Both the position numbers and the translations under genes were made by a program. From contig CANIVU010000063.1 of assembly GCA_947470805.1 (NCBI GenBank), positions 1 through 47,661 of the forward strand: a stretch of DNA of 47,661 bases, written 5' to 3'. This document shows positions 15,654-25,146 of this stretch, piece by piece (position 1 is the stretch's first letter; each line of letters opens with the position of its first letter). This DNA comes from Acidobacteriota bacterium (GTDB lineage Bacteria > Acidobacteriota > Terriglobia > Bryobacterales > Bryobacteraceae). The notes under the pieces were generated by a model. The model was given only the letters and a program-made list of their open reading frames with translations. It did no database searches and was not told where the DNA came from.

Positions 15654-16964
15654 ATGCACGCCGCCACCCGACGCCACTTTCTCTTCGGTTCCGCCGCCGC
15701 CGGTGCCTCCCAGTTGCTGAACGCCGAAACCATCGGCTCCCGCAACGCCGCCACCCGCAACACCGCCCGCGCCGTCGTCTTCTTCAACCTGAACGGTGGC
15801 CCCAGCCACCTCGACACGTTCGACCCCAAGGACGGCGCCTGGAACCCGCGCGATATCGATCTCCGCCAGTCTGGCCCCTTCGTCTATTCCAATCGCTATT
15901 TCCCGAAACTGACGAAGCATTTCAACGACCTGCTGCTCATCCGCTCCGCCGCCGGCTGGGAAGCCGCCCACGAGCGCGGCCAGTTCTACATGCAGACCGG
16001 CCACTCGCAGAACCCCGCGCTCGCCGGCGAAACGCCCCACATCGGCGCCGTCATCGGCCGGGAGAAGGGAAGTGCCGGCCTGCTCCCGCCCTTCATGAGC
16101 TTCAACCAGACCGGGCTGCAGGGCGCCAAATTCCTCGGCGGTCTCTATGAGCCAATGATGCCCCCGGCCACCCGCACCGGCATCACCACGCTCTCCCACA
16201 ACCACTTCGGCACCATCGCCCAAAGCCAGGCCCGCTTCGAAAAGCGGTTCGGCCTGCTCGAAGCCCTCGACGCTCCCCTCCGCCAAGCCCCTATGAACGA
16301 CGCCATGGCCACCTACGCCGGCTACTACGCCCGCGCCCGCGCCATGATGTACAACGACGTGGTCGACCAGATCTTCAAGTTCTCCGTCGATGACGAAAAC
16401 CGCTACGGTGCCAATGGCGTCGGCCGCGCCGCCATCGTCGCCCGCAACGCCATTCGCGCCAATAACGGGGCCATTTTCTTCAATATTACCCAGGGCGGCT
16501 GGGATCTCCACGACACCCAATTCACCACCGCCACCAGCATTTACACCCTCACCCGCGATCTCGATAACGCCGTCAGCTCTCTCGCCGACGACCTCAAAGC
16601 CACCGGCGAATTCAAGGAAACCCTCATCGTCATCATGGGCGAGTTCGGCCGCACCCCGGGGCCACTGAACTCCCGCGGCGGCCGCGATCACTACCGCAAC
16701 GTGCAGTCCATCGCCATGTTGGGCGGCGGCATGCGCGGCGGCCGCGTCATCGGCGCCACCGATGCCCAGGGTTCCGCCATCACCGAATACGGCTGGTCCG
16801 GCAACCGGCCCATCTATCCGGAAGACATCACCGCCAGCATCTACTCCGCCATCGGCGTCGATTGGACCAAAAGCCTGCTCGACACGCCCTCCCGCCGCCG
16901 CTACGACTTCCTGGTCGGCGCCAACGAAGGCCGCTTCGCCCCCGTCGAGGAGTTCTGGGGGTAA
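15654..16964 (+). CDS. Exported DUF1501 family protein, pair no. 2
   Basis: 436 aa from ATG 15654, with AGAGGA at ideal spacing; the frame stays open upstream inside the PSD1 gene, but that part is only antiphase sequence. The N-terminus TRRHFLFGSAAAGASQLL is a Tat-type signal. Family motifs: VVFFNLNGGPSHLDTFDPKD, then QGGWDLHDTQF, MGEFGRTPGP and GRDHYRNVQSIAMLGGG. These carry the Asp/His residues expected for metal binding in this alkaline-phosphatase-like fold (family knowledge), though the substrate is unknown. It is coupled to the preceding PSD1 gene and followed after 3 bases by a Big-domain protein. Confidence 0.9.
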   Translation: MHAATRRHFLFGSAAAGASQLLNAETIGSRNAATRNTARAVVFFNLNGGPSHLDTFDPKDGAWNPRDIDLRQSGPFVYSNRYFPKLTKHFNDLLLIRSAAGWEAAHERGQFYMQTGHSQNPALAGETPHIGAVIGREKGSAGLLPPFMSFNQTGLQGAKFLGGLYEPMMPPATRTGITTLSHNHFGTIAQSQARFEKRFGLLEALDAPLRQAPMNDAMATYAGYYARARAMMYNDVVDQIFKFSVDDENRYGANGVGRAAIVARNAIRANNGAIFFNITQGGWDLHDTQFTTATSIYTLTRDLDNAVSSLADDLKATGEFKETLIVIMGEFGRTPGPLNSRGGRDHYRNVQSIAMLGGGMRGGRVIGATDAQGSAITEYGWSGNRPIYPEDITASIYSAIGVDWTKSLLDTPSRRRYDFLVGANEGRFAPVEEFWG

Positions 16965-16967
16965 CCG

Positions 16968-19769
16968 ATGCGCCTCCTCCTGGCCGCACTCCTCCTCGCC
17001 TCCGCCGCCTGGTCCCAGGCGTCCATTCAGATTCTCTCGGACGCGACCCAGGTCCTCGTCGGCCGCACCATGTCCTTCCGCGCCGTCGTCCGCGATGCTC
17101 TGGGCAACCCCGTTCCCAACGGCGCCGTCATCTGGGCCACCAACAATACTGGCCTCGCCACAATCGATGCCAGCGGCACCCTCACCGCCCGCTCCCTCGG
17201 CACCGTACGCGTCCAAGCCCGCAGCGGTTCACTCTTCTCTGAAGCCGCGATCCAAACCATCCCCAGCCGTGTCGAAATCAGCCCCAATCGCGTCTCACTT
17301 GAAGTCGGCAAGCAGCAGCGCTTCACCGCCGCCGCCTATGACGCCAATGGCGCAGCCATCCCCGGCGTGGCCTTCGCCTGGTCGGTGTTGAACTATCGCC
17401 TCGGCACCAGCCAGGTCGCCCGCATCGATGCCAACGGCATGCTCACCGGCGCCTCCGAAGGCGGCGCTATGGTCCTCGGAACCTATAATTACGGAGACGT
17501 CCAAACCGGTCTCCAGCGCCAGTGGGTCGTCACCGCGCCCGTCGATGTGAACGTTCCCAAAGCCTACGAACTCCGCCGCCTCTGGTCCCGCGAACGCAAC
17601 TGGAAATCCAGTTTCGAAGTCCGCGCCAAACCCACCATGCTCTGGCCGTCCGACGACGGCACGCTCTTCTTCAACGCCTCGCTCGATGGTACCGCCAATG
17701 CCCTGGTCAACTTCGACTACAACGCCGGGACGTACAAAATGACCTCCCCCGGCGGCCAAAACCGTTTCGTCATCGGCAGCTATACCACCGAGTTCCGTAC
17801 CCATTCCGTCACCCGCTCCGGCCGCGTCCTCAGCTACGAAGACACCAACATCAACGGAGCCCAAATCAACTTCGGCGATGCCACCGGCGTCTACAATCAC
17901 ATCTCCAACAACACCCCGCTGCTCGCCGGCACCGAAGCCACCAGCGGCCTTGTCCTAACCCGGAACTCCTTCACCGACGCCGGCGTCTCCCTCGTTCGCG
18001 CCAACTTCCGCTTCGAACTCAACCCCACCGGTTACACCGGGCTCTTCCTCGGCTACGACGGTCGCTACACGGACCTCCTCGTCAACACCAGCGAAACGCT
18101 CCCCGGCATCACCGGAGCCTTCACCGTCGATGGCGATTTCGGCGTCGACAAGAGCGGCACTGCCGTCTACAGCGTCACCGCCGGAACGAATCGGGTCTTC
18201 TTCCGCCACACCCCCGGCGCCACCCGCACGAAGTTGATCGGCATCGGCGACCCGCTGCTCGGCTCCACCGTCCGGAGCTTCGCCGGCGGCCGCGGCAACC
18301 ACCCCACGTTCTGGCTCGATGAAGACGGCACCGTCATCCTCGCCGTCGTTCTCAACAACAACAATACGTATTTCGTCCGCTGGCTCCCCGACGGAAAGCT
18401 CGAAAGCCTCCAGGTCTCCAGCCAATCCGGTATCCTGTGGAACCACCCGCTCTACGGCACGCTTCTCCACACCAACCCGTTCAACAACAAGGGCAACGGC
18501 ATCTGGCTCTGGCCGCCCACCGGCGACCCCAAACCACTCTTCCGCTACGCCAACGATAAGGTGGACGGCGAAACCATTCAGGACGTAGAAAGCGGCGCGA
18601 TTAACGGCCGAGGCGAGTACTTCGCCTATCTGCGCGGCGAACGGTCGAACATGTTGATCGTCCAACTCGGTCTCGATCAACCCCGCGTCGTCCTCCGCTC
18701 CGGCGACACGGCTGAAATCAAAGCCCCCATCAACGTCGTCAACTTCATCGGCGGCGCCCGCTCCGGCGCGCCCCACGTCTACGCCGGCGGATCCAGCGGG
18801 TCGATTGTCGAAATGACGCCCGATGGTCCCCGCGCCATCATGCCCTACGGCGAACGCCTCTGGGGCAATAACACCATGTGGTTCGGCGCCTTCCACGGCG
18901 GCACCTGGAATGTCCGCAAGGCACCTGGCGGCGACATCTATTTCACCACCGGCTCCGGCATCGCCCGCATCGCTGCCGGCGGCGGCGCCCCGGAATTGGT
19001 GCTCCGCTTCCCCCTCCGCGTCGGTACGATGACCGTCAACGCCCCCGGCACCGTTGACGTCAATTCGCGCGGCGACATGCTCTACACGGCCTCCACCTCG
19101 GTTGGCGATTCGCGCATCTTCTTCCACCCGAAGGACGCCGCCGAACCCAAGGAACTGCTGGTCTACAGCGCCACCCTCGCCACCGCCACCACGCTCGACA
19201 ACCGCATCGCCAGCGGCTACGACAGCTTCGCCTTTAACGACGAAGGCCAAGTACTCATCTCCCTCCGCTTCCGCAACGTCACGGTCCCCATCCTCTACGT
19301 CCACGACGGAGCCAAGTGGAAGGAACTCGCCGTCCCCAACTCGACGCGCGTCGGCCCGCACCTGATCACTGGTATCGCCAATCTGCACCGCGCCGGGGGA
19401 GGGAAGTTGTACGCCGGGCTAAACATGGTCAGCGGCACCATCCTCTGCGAATGGCAGACGGATCACTGGGAAATCATCGTCAACAACACCACCGTCATGC
19501 CCAGCGGCCAGGTGGCGAACTCGATCGGCAACCAGGAGTCCAATCGCAACGGGGACCTGCTCTTCCAGCACAACAACGGCGGCACAAATCTCCTCGTCCG
19601 CCGAGGCGACAAGATGTATCAGGTGCTGAACCAGCTCCGCCCCACCGCCGCTGGCGATTACATCCAGCGCATCAATTCGCTCGATTTCCGCGATGACGGT
19701 ACAGTCTATTTCCTCGCCGGAACAGTCGATGACGATCTCGTCCTCTACGAAGCCCGGCCGGTTTTCTAG
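16968..19769 (+). CDS. Large exported protein with two Big-like domains and a propeller-like body
   Basis: 933 aa with signal peptide MRLLLAALLLASAAWSQA. Two bacterial Ig-like (Big2) domains follow at about 20-90 and 95-190, recognised by AVIWATNNTGLATIDASGTLTA and VARIDANGMLTGASEG. The remaining ~730 residues are beta-rich with repeated short strands and phrases like DEDGTVILA, PDGKLESLQVS, PGGDIYFTTGSGIARI and NEDGQ/NSRGD, suggesting one or two many-bladed propellers. No catalytic motif is visible. It is probably a surface or periplasmic binding protein working with the PSD1/DUF1501 pair just upstream (3-base gap). Exact ligand unknown. Confidence 0.78.
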   Translation: MRLLLAALLLASAAWSQASIQILSDATQVLVGRTMSFRAVVRDALGNPVPNGAVIWATNNTGLATIDASGTLTARSLGTVRVQARSGSLFSEAAIQTIPSRVEISPNRVSLEVGKQQRFTAAAYDANGAAIPGVAFAWSVLNYRLGTSQVARIDANGMLTGASEGGAMVLGTYNYGDVQTGLQRQWVVTAPVDVNVPKAYELRRLWSRERNWKSSFEVRAKPTMLWPSDDGTLFFNASLDGTANALVNFDYNAGTYKMTSPGGQNRFVIGSYTTEFRTHSVTRSGRVLSYEDTNINGAQINFGDATGVYNHISNNTPLLAGTEATSGLVLTRNSFTDAGVSLVRANFRFELNPTGYTGLFLGYDGRYTDLLVNTSETLPGITGAFTVDGDFGVDKSGTAVYSVTAGTNRVFFRHTPGATRTKLIGIGDPLLGSTVRSFAGGRGNHPTFWLDEDGTVILAVVLNNNNTYFVRWLPDGKLESLQVSSQSGILWNHPLYGTLLHTNPFNNKGNGIWLWPPTGDPKPLFRYANDKVDGETIQDVESGAINGRGEYFAYLRGERSNMLIVQLGLDQPRVVLRSGDTAEIKAPINVVNFIGGARSGAPHVYAGGSSGSIVEMTPDGPRAIMPYGERLWGNNTMWFGAFHGGTWNVRKAPGGDIYFTTGSGIARIAAGGGAPELVLRFPLRVGTMTVNAPGTVDVNSRGDMLYTASTSVGDSRIFFHPKDAAEPKELLVYSATLATATTLDNRIASGYDSFAFNDEGQVLISLRFRNVTVPILYVHDGAKWKELAVPNSTRVGPHLITGIANLHRAGGGKLYAGLNMVSGTILCEWQTDHWEIIVNNTTVMPSGQVANSIGNQESNRNGDLLFQHNNGGTNLLVRRGDKMYQVLNQLRPTAAGDYIQRINSLDFRDDGTVYFLAGTVDDDLVLYEARPVF

Positions 19770-19775
19770 CGAGCG

Positions 19776-20936
19776 ATGACGAAGGACGAGTTCCGCCGTC
19801 TCCTCCACTCCGGCCACGGCCGCGCCGTCCAGCATGCCCTTGCGAATGACGTGTCAACATGGCGCGACGTTATCGCGGACATGAGCCTGCACAGCCGCTC
19901 CATCGATCCGATATTCGAAGGCACCCACGCGGCGTACATCTACAACTTCCTGGAAATCTTACCGGACGCGACCACATACCACCCGGCCATCATCGAGTCC
20001 CTCGCCGACACGAAGGACGATCTCGACGCCCGCCACCGCTTCACCCTCGCCAGCTTCCTCGCTGAAGATGGCAACACCGCCGCCCGCGCCGCCATGTACG
20101 CGCACTACAATCCCGGCCCGGAAGAGGGGGAGTTGATCGCCATCGATTTCGTTGCCCTCGACGGACTCAAAGGCTTCCTGTTCGCCGCCGAAAAGATCGG
20201 CGCGCTCCTCCGCGATCCAGACAACACCGTGGACGAATGCCTGCTCCTTTCGGAAGGAAAGGAACACTGCGGCGAAGAGGAACTGCTCGCCGCGCTCAAC
20301 GCCGCCGCCACGACCAACGAAGACCTCGCGGCGTATTTGAAAACCGCCACCGGGCCACCGCGCGACCGGCAGACTTCCGCCCGCTCCGAACGCATCAAGT
20401 GGGGCAGGGAAGCCACCCCTGAAGCGCTTCTCCAAGCCGCCCAGACCCTCGCTGAAACCAAGGATCCCGAACTACTGCCCATCTTCTTGCGCCGCCCCTT
20501 TCCGCTCCATCCCGCCCCGCTCATCGCCATGGCGGATCATCGCGACGCCCTCATCGCCCTCACAAAAATAACCCACCCACAACTCCGCGGCCTCGCCATT
20601 CAGCTCGTCGAATCAAACGACCCCAACCGCCACTATGCCGCCGATCTCCTCCTCAACAACGCCCGACCCGGCGACGAAGAACTGGCCCTCCGTTGGTACC
20701 TCGCCGAACAAGACCCCGAAGTCCGCCACATCCAGGAAATCGCCCTCCGAAAAACGGACTCCATCCCCATTCTCAAAGCCATATACGAACGATCCCCGTG
20801 TTCGGAGAATCGAGCCTACACGGTCAAAGACCTCATCGACCGCGACGAATTCCCCGCCGAATGGCTCGAAGAATCCCAATATGACGCCAACGACGCCACT
20901 CGCGAGATAACATCCGCCCTCCGTTCCCGCCTGTAG
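19776..20936 (+). CDS. HEAT-like alpha-helical repeat protein of unknown function
   Basis: 386 aa, 6 bases after the previous gene. There is no signal peptide or membrane helix, so it is cytoplasmic if the start at 19776 is right. The sequence is built of helix pairs, e.g. HHPAIIESLAD-like, DARHRFTLASFLAEDGNTAARAAM, and in the C-terminal half HPQLRGLAIQLVESNDPNRHYAADLLL with EDPEVRHIQEIAL-type phrases reminiscent of HEAT/PBS-lyase repeats. No catalytic residues are identified. Such scaffolds usually bind protein or nucleic acid partners. Its co-transcription with exported proteins is unusual for a cytoplasmic protein. Confidence 0.7.
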   Translation: MTKDEFRRLLHSGHGRAVQHALANDVSTWRDVIADMSLHSRSIDPIFEGTHAAYIYNFLEILPDATTYHPAIIESLADTKDDLDARHRFTLASFLAEDGNTAARAAMYAHYNPGPEEGELIAIDFVALDGLKGFLFAAEKIGALLRDPDNTVDECLLLSEGKEHCGEEELLAALNAAATTNEDLAAYLKTATGPPRDRQTSARSERIKWGREATPEALLQAAQTLAETKDPELLPIFLRRPFPLHPAPLIAMADHRDALIALTKITHPQLRGLAIQLVESNDPNRHYAADLLLNNARPGDEELALRWYLAEQDPEVRHIQEIALRKTDSIPILKAIYERSPCSENRAYTVKDLIDRDEFPAEWLEESQYDANDATREITSALRSRL

Positions 20937-20942
20937 AAGGGA

Positions 20943-21461
20943 ATGCGCCGCTATCTCGTCGTCCTCACCCTCCTCGCCGGCTGTTCGTTCTCCGAACCGC
21001 CCCAGCCCGACATGCCCTCGGCCGCAACTCGAGCCCATGACCTAAACAGCGTCGCCTACCCCGTCGTTCTCCTCTCCGTGAACCCATCGAACGTCGTCAT
21101 CTGCGTCTGCAAAACCCCCGCCGAACTCCGCCGCCACGAGGGCAGGGAAGTCGAGTACCTGCTGAAGGGCGGCCGTCTCATCGACGCCGCCGGAACCCAA
21201 TTCACCCTCCGCGGTATCACCCGCCGAGCAGGCCCCCGCGGTCACTTCATGAGCTTCCTGGCCAACACCTTCAACCCCGCCAGCCCTGACGAAATCGACT
21301 TCACCCTCCACCCCACCCTAACCCCTCGCAACGCCGACATGTGGGAAGCCCTGGCGGATTATCACGACGAGTTCCGCTACTGCGGCGTGAAGCGCGACCT
21401 CCCACCCATCCAGCACATCCGCAGCCTCCAAAACCCCAAGTGCGTCTACCCGCCGCTATAA
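20943..21461 (+). CDS. Small putative lipoprotein
   Basis: 172 aa. The lipobox LTLLAGC (Cys14) at the end of a short hydrophobic signal predicts lipid attachment. The mature part contains a compact beta-rich domain (EVEYLLKGGRLIDAAGTQFTLRGI) and five further cysteines, two of them in VICVCK. No known family is recognised. It follows the HEAT-like gene after 6 bases and is the last gene of the 13.8-21.5 kb operon. No convincing terminator follows. Confidence 0.7.
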   Translation: MRRYLVVLTLLAGCSFSEPPQPDMPSAATRAHDLNSVAYPVVLLSVNPSNVVICVCKTPAELRRHEGREVEYLLKGGRLIDAAGTQFTLRGITRRAGPRGHFMSFLANTFNPASPDEIDFTLHPTLTPRNADMWEALADYHDEFRYCGVKRDLPPIQHIRSLQNPKCVYPPL

Positions 21462-21701
21462 AGAACCACCCTTCACCAACCCACTCTCCCCGGCTTGCCC
21501 GCCGAAGCCCGAAGGGCGAAGGTGGGGGCCAGTCACCCCGGGAAAGGGAAGCCGGAAGAGCAAAGCACCCACCCCACCCACTTGACACTCCACCCCAAAT
21601 AACGCACAAATAGAAACAAGGGTTGGCATCCTAACGGAGCCACGTTGTCTGTCTTGCGGCTGCCGAAGGTGACGCAAGTTTGGGAGAAACAGGGCTTCTC
21701 C
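21462..21701. promoter_or_regulatory. Intergenic region upstream of the TonB-dependent receptor, weak promoter candidate
   Basis: 240 bases with no gene I can support. TTGACA at 21582-21587 matches a sigma-70 -35 box, but the sequence 17-18 bases downstream (CACAAA/ACAAAT) is a poor -10. The A-rich stretch at 21598-21618 may still mark the promoter. The short frames that cross this gap show no coding character. Confidence 0.35.
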
Positions 21702-24700
21702 ATGTTCGTTCTCCGCTGCGCCATCGCCATCGCGCTGGCCGCCTCCCCCGCTTTCGCGCAGACCAGCCTCGGCCGCCTCATCGGCCAGGTGAACGATTCC
21801 TCAGCCGCCGTAATCAACGGTGCCGACATCGAAATCCGCAACACGCGCACCAACCTCACCCGCCAATCGAAATCCGACAACACCGGCGCCTTCCGCTTCG
21901 AAGCCTTGGACCCCGGCGAATACGACGTCACCGCCAAAGCCACCGGCTTCACCAGCTATCTCAAACGAAATATCCCCGTCCAATCCGGCAACGCCTCCTC
22001 CCTCAACATCCAGCTCGAAATCGGCACCGCCGCCACCGTCGTCGAAGTCACCGCCGGCGCGGAAGCCCTCCTCCAAACCGAATCCGTAACCCGCGGCGGC
22101 ACCATCACCTCCCAACAGTCCCAGGACCTCCCTTTCTCCGGCCGCAACCCCACCGCCCTCGCCCTCACTCTCCCCGGCGTCTCCACCAACCGCTTCGCCT
22201 TCGGCATCGGTACCTTCTCCGTCAACGGCAGCCGCGGCCGAAGCAACAACTTCATGCTCGACGGTAGCGACAATAACGACACCGGCATCGCCGGCCAGGC
22301 CTTCCAACTCCGCAACCCCGATGCCGTCGCCGAAGTCGCCGTCCAAACATCCAACTTCGATGCCGAGTTCGGCCGCGCCGGCGGAGCCACCGTCAACACC
22401 GTCACCCGCGCCGGTACAAACTCGATCCACGGCTCTCTCTTCCACCTCCTCGATTCCACCTACGACGACGCCATCACCAACACCAACTCCCTCAACCCCG
22501 ACGTCGTCAAACGCGGCCACCCGCTTCCCGGCACCGAAAACTGGTTCGGTGGCACCGTCGGCGGACCCGTCGTCAAAAACCGGACGTTCTTCTTCGCCGG
22601 CTATCACGAACAGCGCCAGGCCTCCACCTCCGGGTCTAACTACGGCGTCCCCAGCGCCGCCGGCTGGGCCGCCCTCGATCAACTCTTCCCGCAAGGCCGT
22701 AACTCCCGCTACGAAACCTACAAGCAGGGAACTGGCCGCATCGCCGCCACCAGCCAGTTCTTCCCCGTAGCCTTGGGCGATGGCCGCCCCGCCGTCGAAT
22801 TCGGCACCGGCACCGCCGTCTTCCCACTCTTCCTGAAGGACAAACAACTCATCGCCCGCGGCGATCACGCCTTCAGTCAGAAGGGCCAACTCATGGTCCG
22901 CTACCTCCAGCAGCACCAGTTAAATGGCCCCGTCCAGGCGAACTTCCCGGCGTTCCTCACCTCCCAGGAAGTAAGTAACAATAACGCGCAAATCAACGAG
23001 ACACATATATTCTCTTCGGCACTAACAAACGAACTCCGCGTCAGTTACGCCCGCATCGCCTACGAGTTCCCCCTCGACACTATTTCCGACCTCGGCAAAT
23101 CCATTCCCACTTACACCCTCGGCGGTAGCGTCTCCAGCATCGGCGTCGCCACAACCTTTCCGCAGGGCCGCGTCGCCAACAACTACACCCTGCAAGACAC
23201 CATCTCACTCAACCGCGGACGCCATTCGCTCCGCCTGGGCGCCGATCTCGTTGTCCAGCGCGCAAAGGACCTCGCCCCAGCCGTCGAACGCGGCCAGCTC
23301 GCCTACGCCACCACCACCGGATACTCGAACTTCGCCAACTTTATAGACGATTTCGGCGGTACCAACGGCGCCGCCACCCGCACCTTCGGCAGCCCCGCCA
23401 ACTACCCGAAGGTGTTCCGCCAGGCCTACTTCTTCCAGGACCGCTGGCGCGCCACCCAGAACCTAACCGTCACCCTCGGCGCCCGCTACGACTATTTCGG
23501 GGTGCCCATGAATGCCCTCCCCTATGCCGCCTACTCCGGCGTCTACAATGTCGACCCCGTCACTCTCGACGGTCCCTACAAGCGCCCCAGCAAAGTAACA
23601 TCGGATCGAAACAACTGGTCGCCCACCCTCGGCATCGCCTGGTCCCCGGCATACGAAAGCGGCGTGCTCGGCAAGTTACTCGGCGATCATAAGTCCGCCA
23701 TTCGCACCGGCTATCAAATCGGCTACGATACATTCTTCAATAACATCCTGTCGAACGCCGCCAGCTCGGTGCCCAATCTCATCTCCACAACCACAAACTC
23801 CGTCTCCACCGCCGCCCAGCCCCGTGGCCTCCCCAACCTCTCAGCCAGCCTGCCCACCGTGGCCCGTCAGGCACTCCCCATCGATACCCAGACCTTCGTC
23901 TACGGCAACCTCGTCGCGCCCTATACCCAGCGCTGGAGTTTCGGCATCCAGCGCGAACTGCCCGGCCAGCTGATCGCCGATGTCAGCTACGTCGGCACCC
24001 GCGGCCTTCGCCTCTTCATCAATGAGGATCTGAACCCGCTCGTCCCCTTGAACCTCCGCCGCCAGTACCAAAACGTCAACGCCCTAGTCGCCAGCCAGCT
24101 CACACTGCGCCTCGACACCCTCCAAGGCGGCCGCCTCACCCGTACCAATGGCGGCAACTCCTCCTACCACGGCCTCCAAACCAGCCTCACCCGCCGCTTT
24201 TCAAAAGGCCTCCAAACCAACCTCGCCTACACCTGGTCCAAGAACCTGGACAATTCGAGCGAAATCTTCGGCCAGGCCAACGTCAATCTCCCCCAGCAAT
24301 CGGCCATCCCATCAATCTTCGGCGGCCTCCGCAATGAAAAGTCGGTGTCCCACTTCGACCGGCCCCAACGCCTGGCCCTGTCCTTCCTCTACGAACTCCC
24401 ATTCGGCAACACCGGCAACGCCTTGAAGCGCCACGCCATCGGTGGCTGGCAGCTGACCGGCCTCTGGTCCTTCGAAAGCGGCGTCCCCATGACGTTGCTC
24501 AACGGCGTCGACGCCGACGGCCTCGGCGGCTCGCTCGACCGCCCGGACTACAACCCCACCGGCCGTCCCGGTACCCGAGCCGTCCCATGCGCCGCCGGCT
24601 TCTGCAACCCCGACGCCGCCAACGCCGCCATCAATCCCACCGAGGCGATGTACATCCAACTGCCAACCTTCACCGGCAACGACCCCAAGCGGACAGGTAC

Positions 24701-24986
24701 GTCGGGGCGGGGAACTCTCCGCACCCCCGGCCTGAAGAACCTCGACTCGACGATCGGCAAAACCTTCGCCCTGACCGAGCGCTTCAAACTCAGTATCCGC
24801 GGCGAGCTGTTCAACTTCATCAACACCCCCCAATACGGCTTCGGCAACGTCAGCCCCTTCACCGGCGCCGCACCCGTGACGATCAACACCAACGTAGCGA
24901 CAGCCCCCGCCGGCCGTTTCCTCGCCCCCCAATTCGCCGACGGAGGCGGCCGAGTCGTCCGCTATCAGCTCCGCCTGACCTTCTAG
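21702..24986 (+). CDS. TonB-dependent receptor with N-terminal carboxypeptidase-regulatory domain (Oar-like)
   Basis: 1094 aa from ATG 21702, chosen for the signal peptide MFVLRCAIAIALAASPAFAQ; an upstream TTG at 21645 is unlikely. Residues ~22-105 form a CarboxypepD_reg-like fold (GRLIGQVNDSSAAVINGADI ... GAFRFEALDPGEYDVTAKATGF). A plug domain follows (~115-240, SVNGSRGRSNNFMLDGSDNND), then a long beta-barrel ending in the aromatic-terminated YQLRLTF expected for outer-membrane insertion. This architecture is greatly expanded in Acidobacteria and is thought to import polymers or large ligands across the outer membrane. No ligand is indicated. No TonB box is obvious. Gene stands alone, though downstream of the PSD1 operon. 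Confidence 0.92.
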   Translation: MFVLRCAIAIALAASPAFAQTSLGRLIGQVNDSSAAVINGADIEIRNTRTNLTRQSKSDNTGAFRFEALDPGEYDVTAKATGFTSYLKRNIPVQSGNASSLNIQLEIGTAATVVEVTAGAEALLQTESVTRGGTITSQQSQDLPFSGRNPTALALTLPGVSTNRFAFGIGTFSVNGSRGRSNNFMLDGSDNNDTGIAGQAFQLRNPDAVAEVAVQTSNFDAEFGRAGGATVNTVTRAGTNSIHGSLFHLLDSTYDDAITNTNSLNPDVVKRGHPLPGTENWFGGTVGGPVVKNRTFFFAGYHEQRQASTSGSNYGVPSAAGWAALDQLFPQGRNSRYETYKQGTGRIAATSQFFPVALGDGRPAVEFGTGTAVFPLFLKDKQLIARGDHAFSQKGQLMVRYLQQHQLNGPVQANFPAFLTSQEVSNNNAQINETHIFSSALTNELRVSYARIAYEFPLDTISDLGKSIPTYTLGGSVSSIGVATTFPQGRVANNYTLQDTISLNRGRHSLRLGADLVVQRAKDLAPAVERGQLAYATTTGYSNFANFIDDFGGTNGAATRTFGSPANYPKVFRQAYFFQDRWRATQNLTVTLGARYDYFGVPMNALPYAAYSGVYNVDPVTLDGPYKRPSKVTSDRNNWSPTLGIAWSPAYESGVLGKLLGDHKSAIRTGYQIGYDTFFNNILSNAASSVPNLISTTTNSVSTAAQPRGLPNLSASLPTVARQALPIDTQTFVYGNLVAPYTQRWSFGIQRELPGQLIADVSYVGTRGLRLFINEDLNPLVPLNLRRQYQNVNALVASQLTLRLDTLQGGRLTRTNGGNSSYHGLQTSLTRRFSKGLQTNLAYTWSKNLDNSSEIFGQANVNLPQQSAIPSIFGGLRNEKSVSHFDRPQRLALSFLYELPFGNTGNALKRHAIGGWQLTGLWSFESGVPMTLLNGVDADGLGGSLDRPDYNPTGRPGTRAVPCAAGFCNPDAANAAINPTEAMYIQLPTFTGNDPKRTGTSGRGTLRTPGLKNLDSTIGKTFALTERFKLSIRGELFNFINTPQYGFGNVSPFTGAAPVTINTNVATAPAGRFLAPQFADGGGRVVRYQLRLTF

Positions 24987-25021
24987 GCGAACATCCGCCC
25001 GCGGACGGTGCCCCCCTCTCA

Positions 25022-25107
25022 GGTAACCGGCCTGGACGCGCGTCAAGAATCGCATGACGCCACAGCCCGCGAGCCGAAGATGGATATCAGTGTTCGGCCC
25101 GGTTACC
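25022..25107. repeat. Widely spaced inverted repeat GGTAACCGG ... CCGGTTACC
   Basis: Nine-base perfect arms at 25022-25030 and 25099-25107, in the 160-base gap between the convergent receptor and FMN-barrel genes. In RNA the arms could close a 68-base loop. It may be a transcript end structure or a degenerate repetitive element. The remaining gap is AT-rich (ACATATATTATGT at 25130-25142). Confidence 0.4.
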
Positions 25108-25146
25108 GGCCCCTCCTCGTGTACCGATAACATATATTATGTCAAC

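Noticed and set aside
15639-17216. 525-codon minus-strand frame across the DUF1501 no. 2 gene
   Set aside because: Very Gly/Ala/Val-rich, crosses a gene boundary, and mirrors a well-supported gene.
17955-19388. 477-codon minus-strand frame across the Big-domain protein
   Set aside because: Shadow of strongly C-ending codons; no recognisable domain and no ribosome-binding site.
21341-21613. Small plus-strand gene spanning the end of the lipoprotein gene and the gap
   Set aside because: Mostly overlaps the lipoprotein in another frame; Pro/Arg-rich with no ribosome-binding site.
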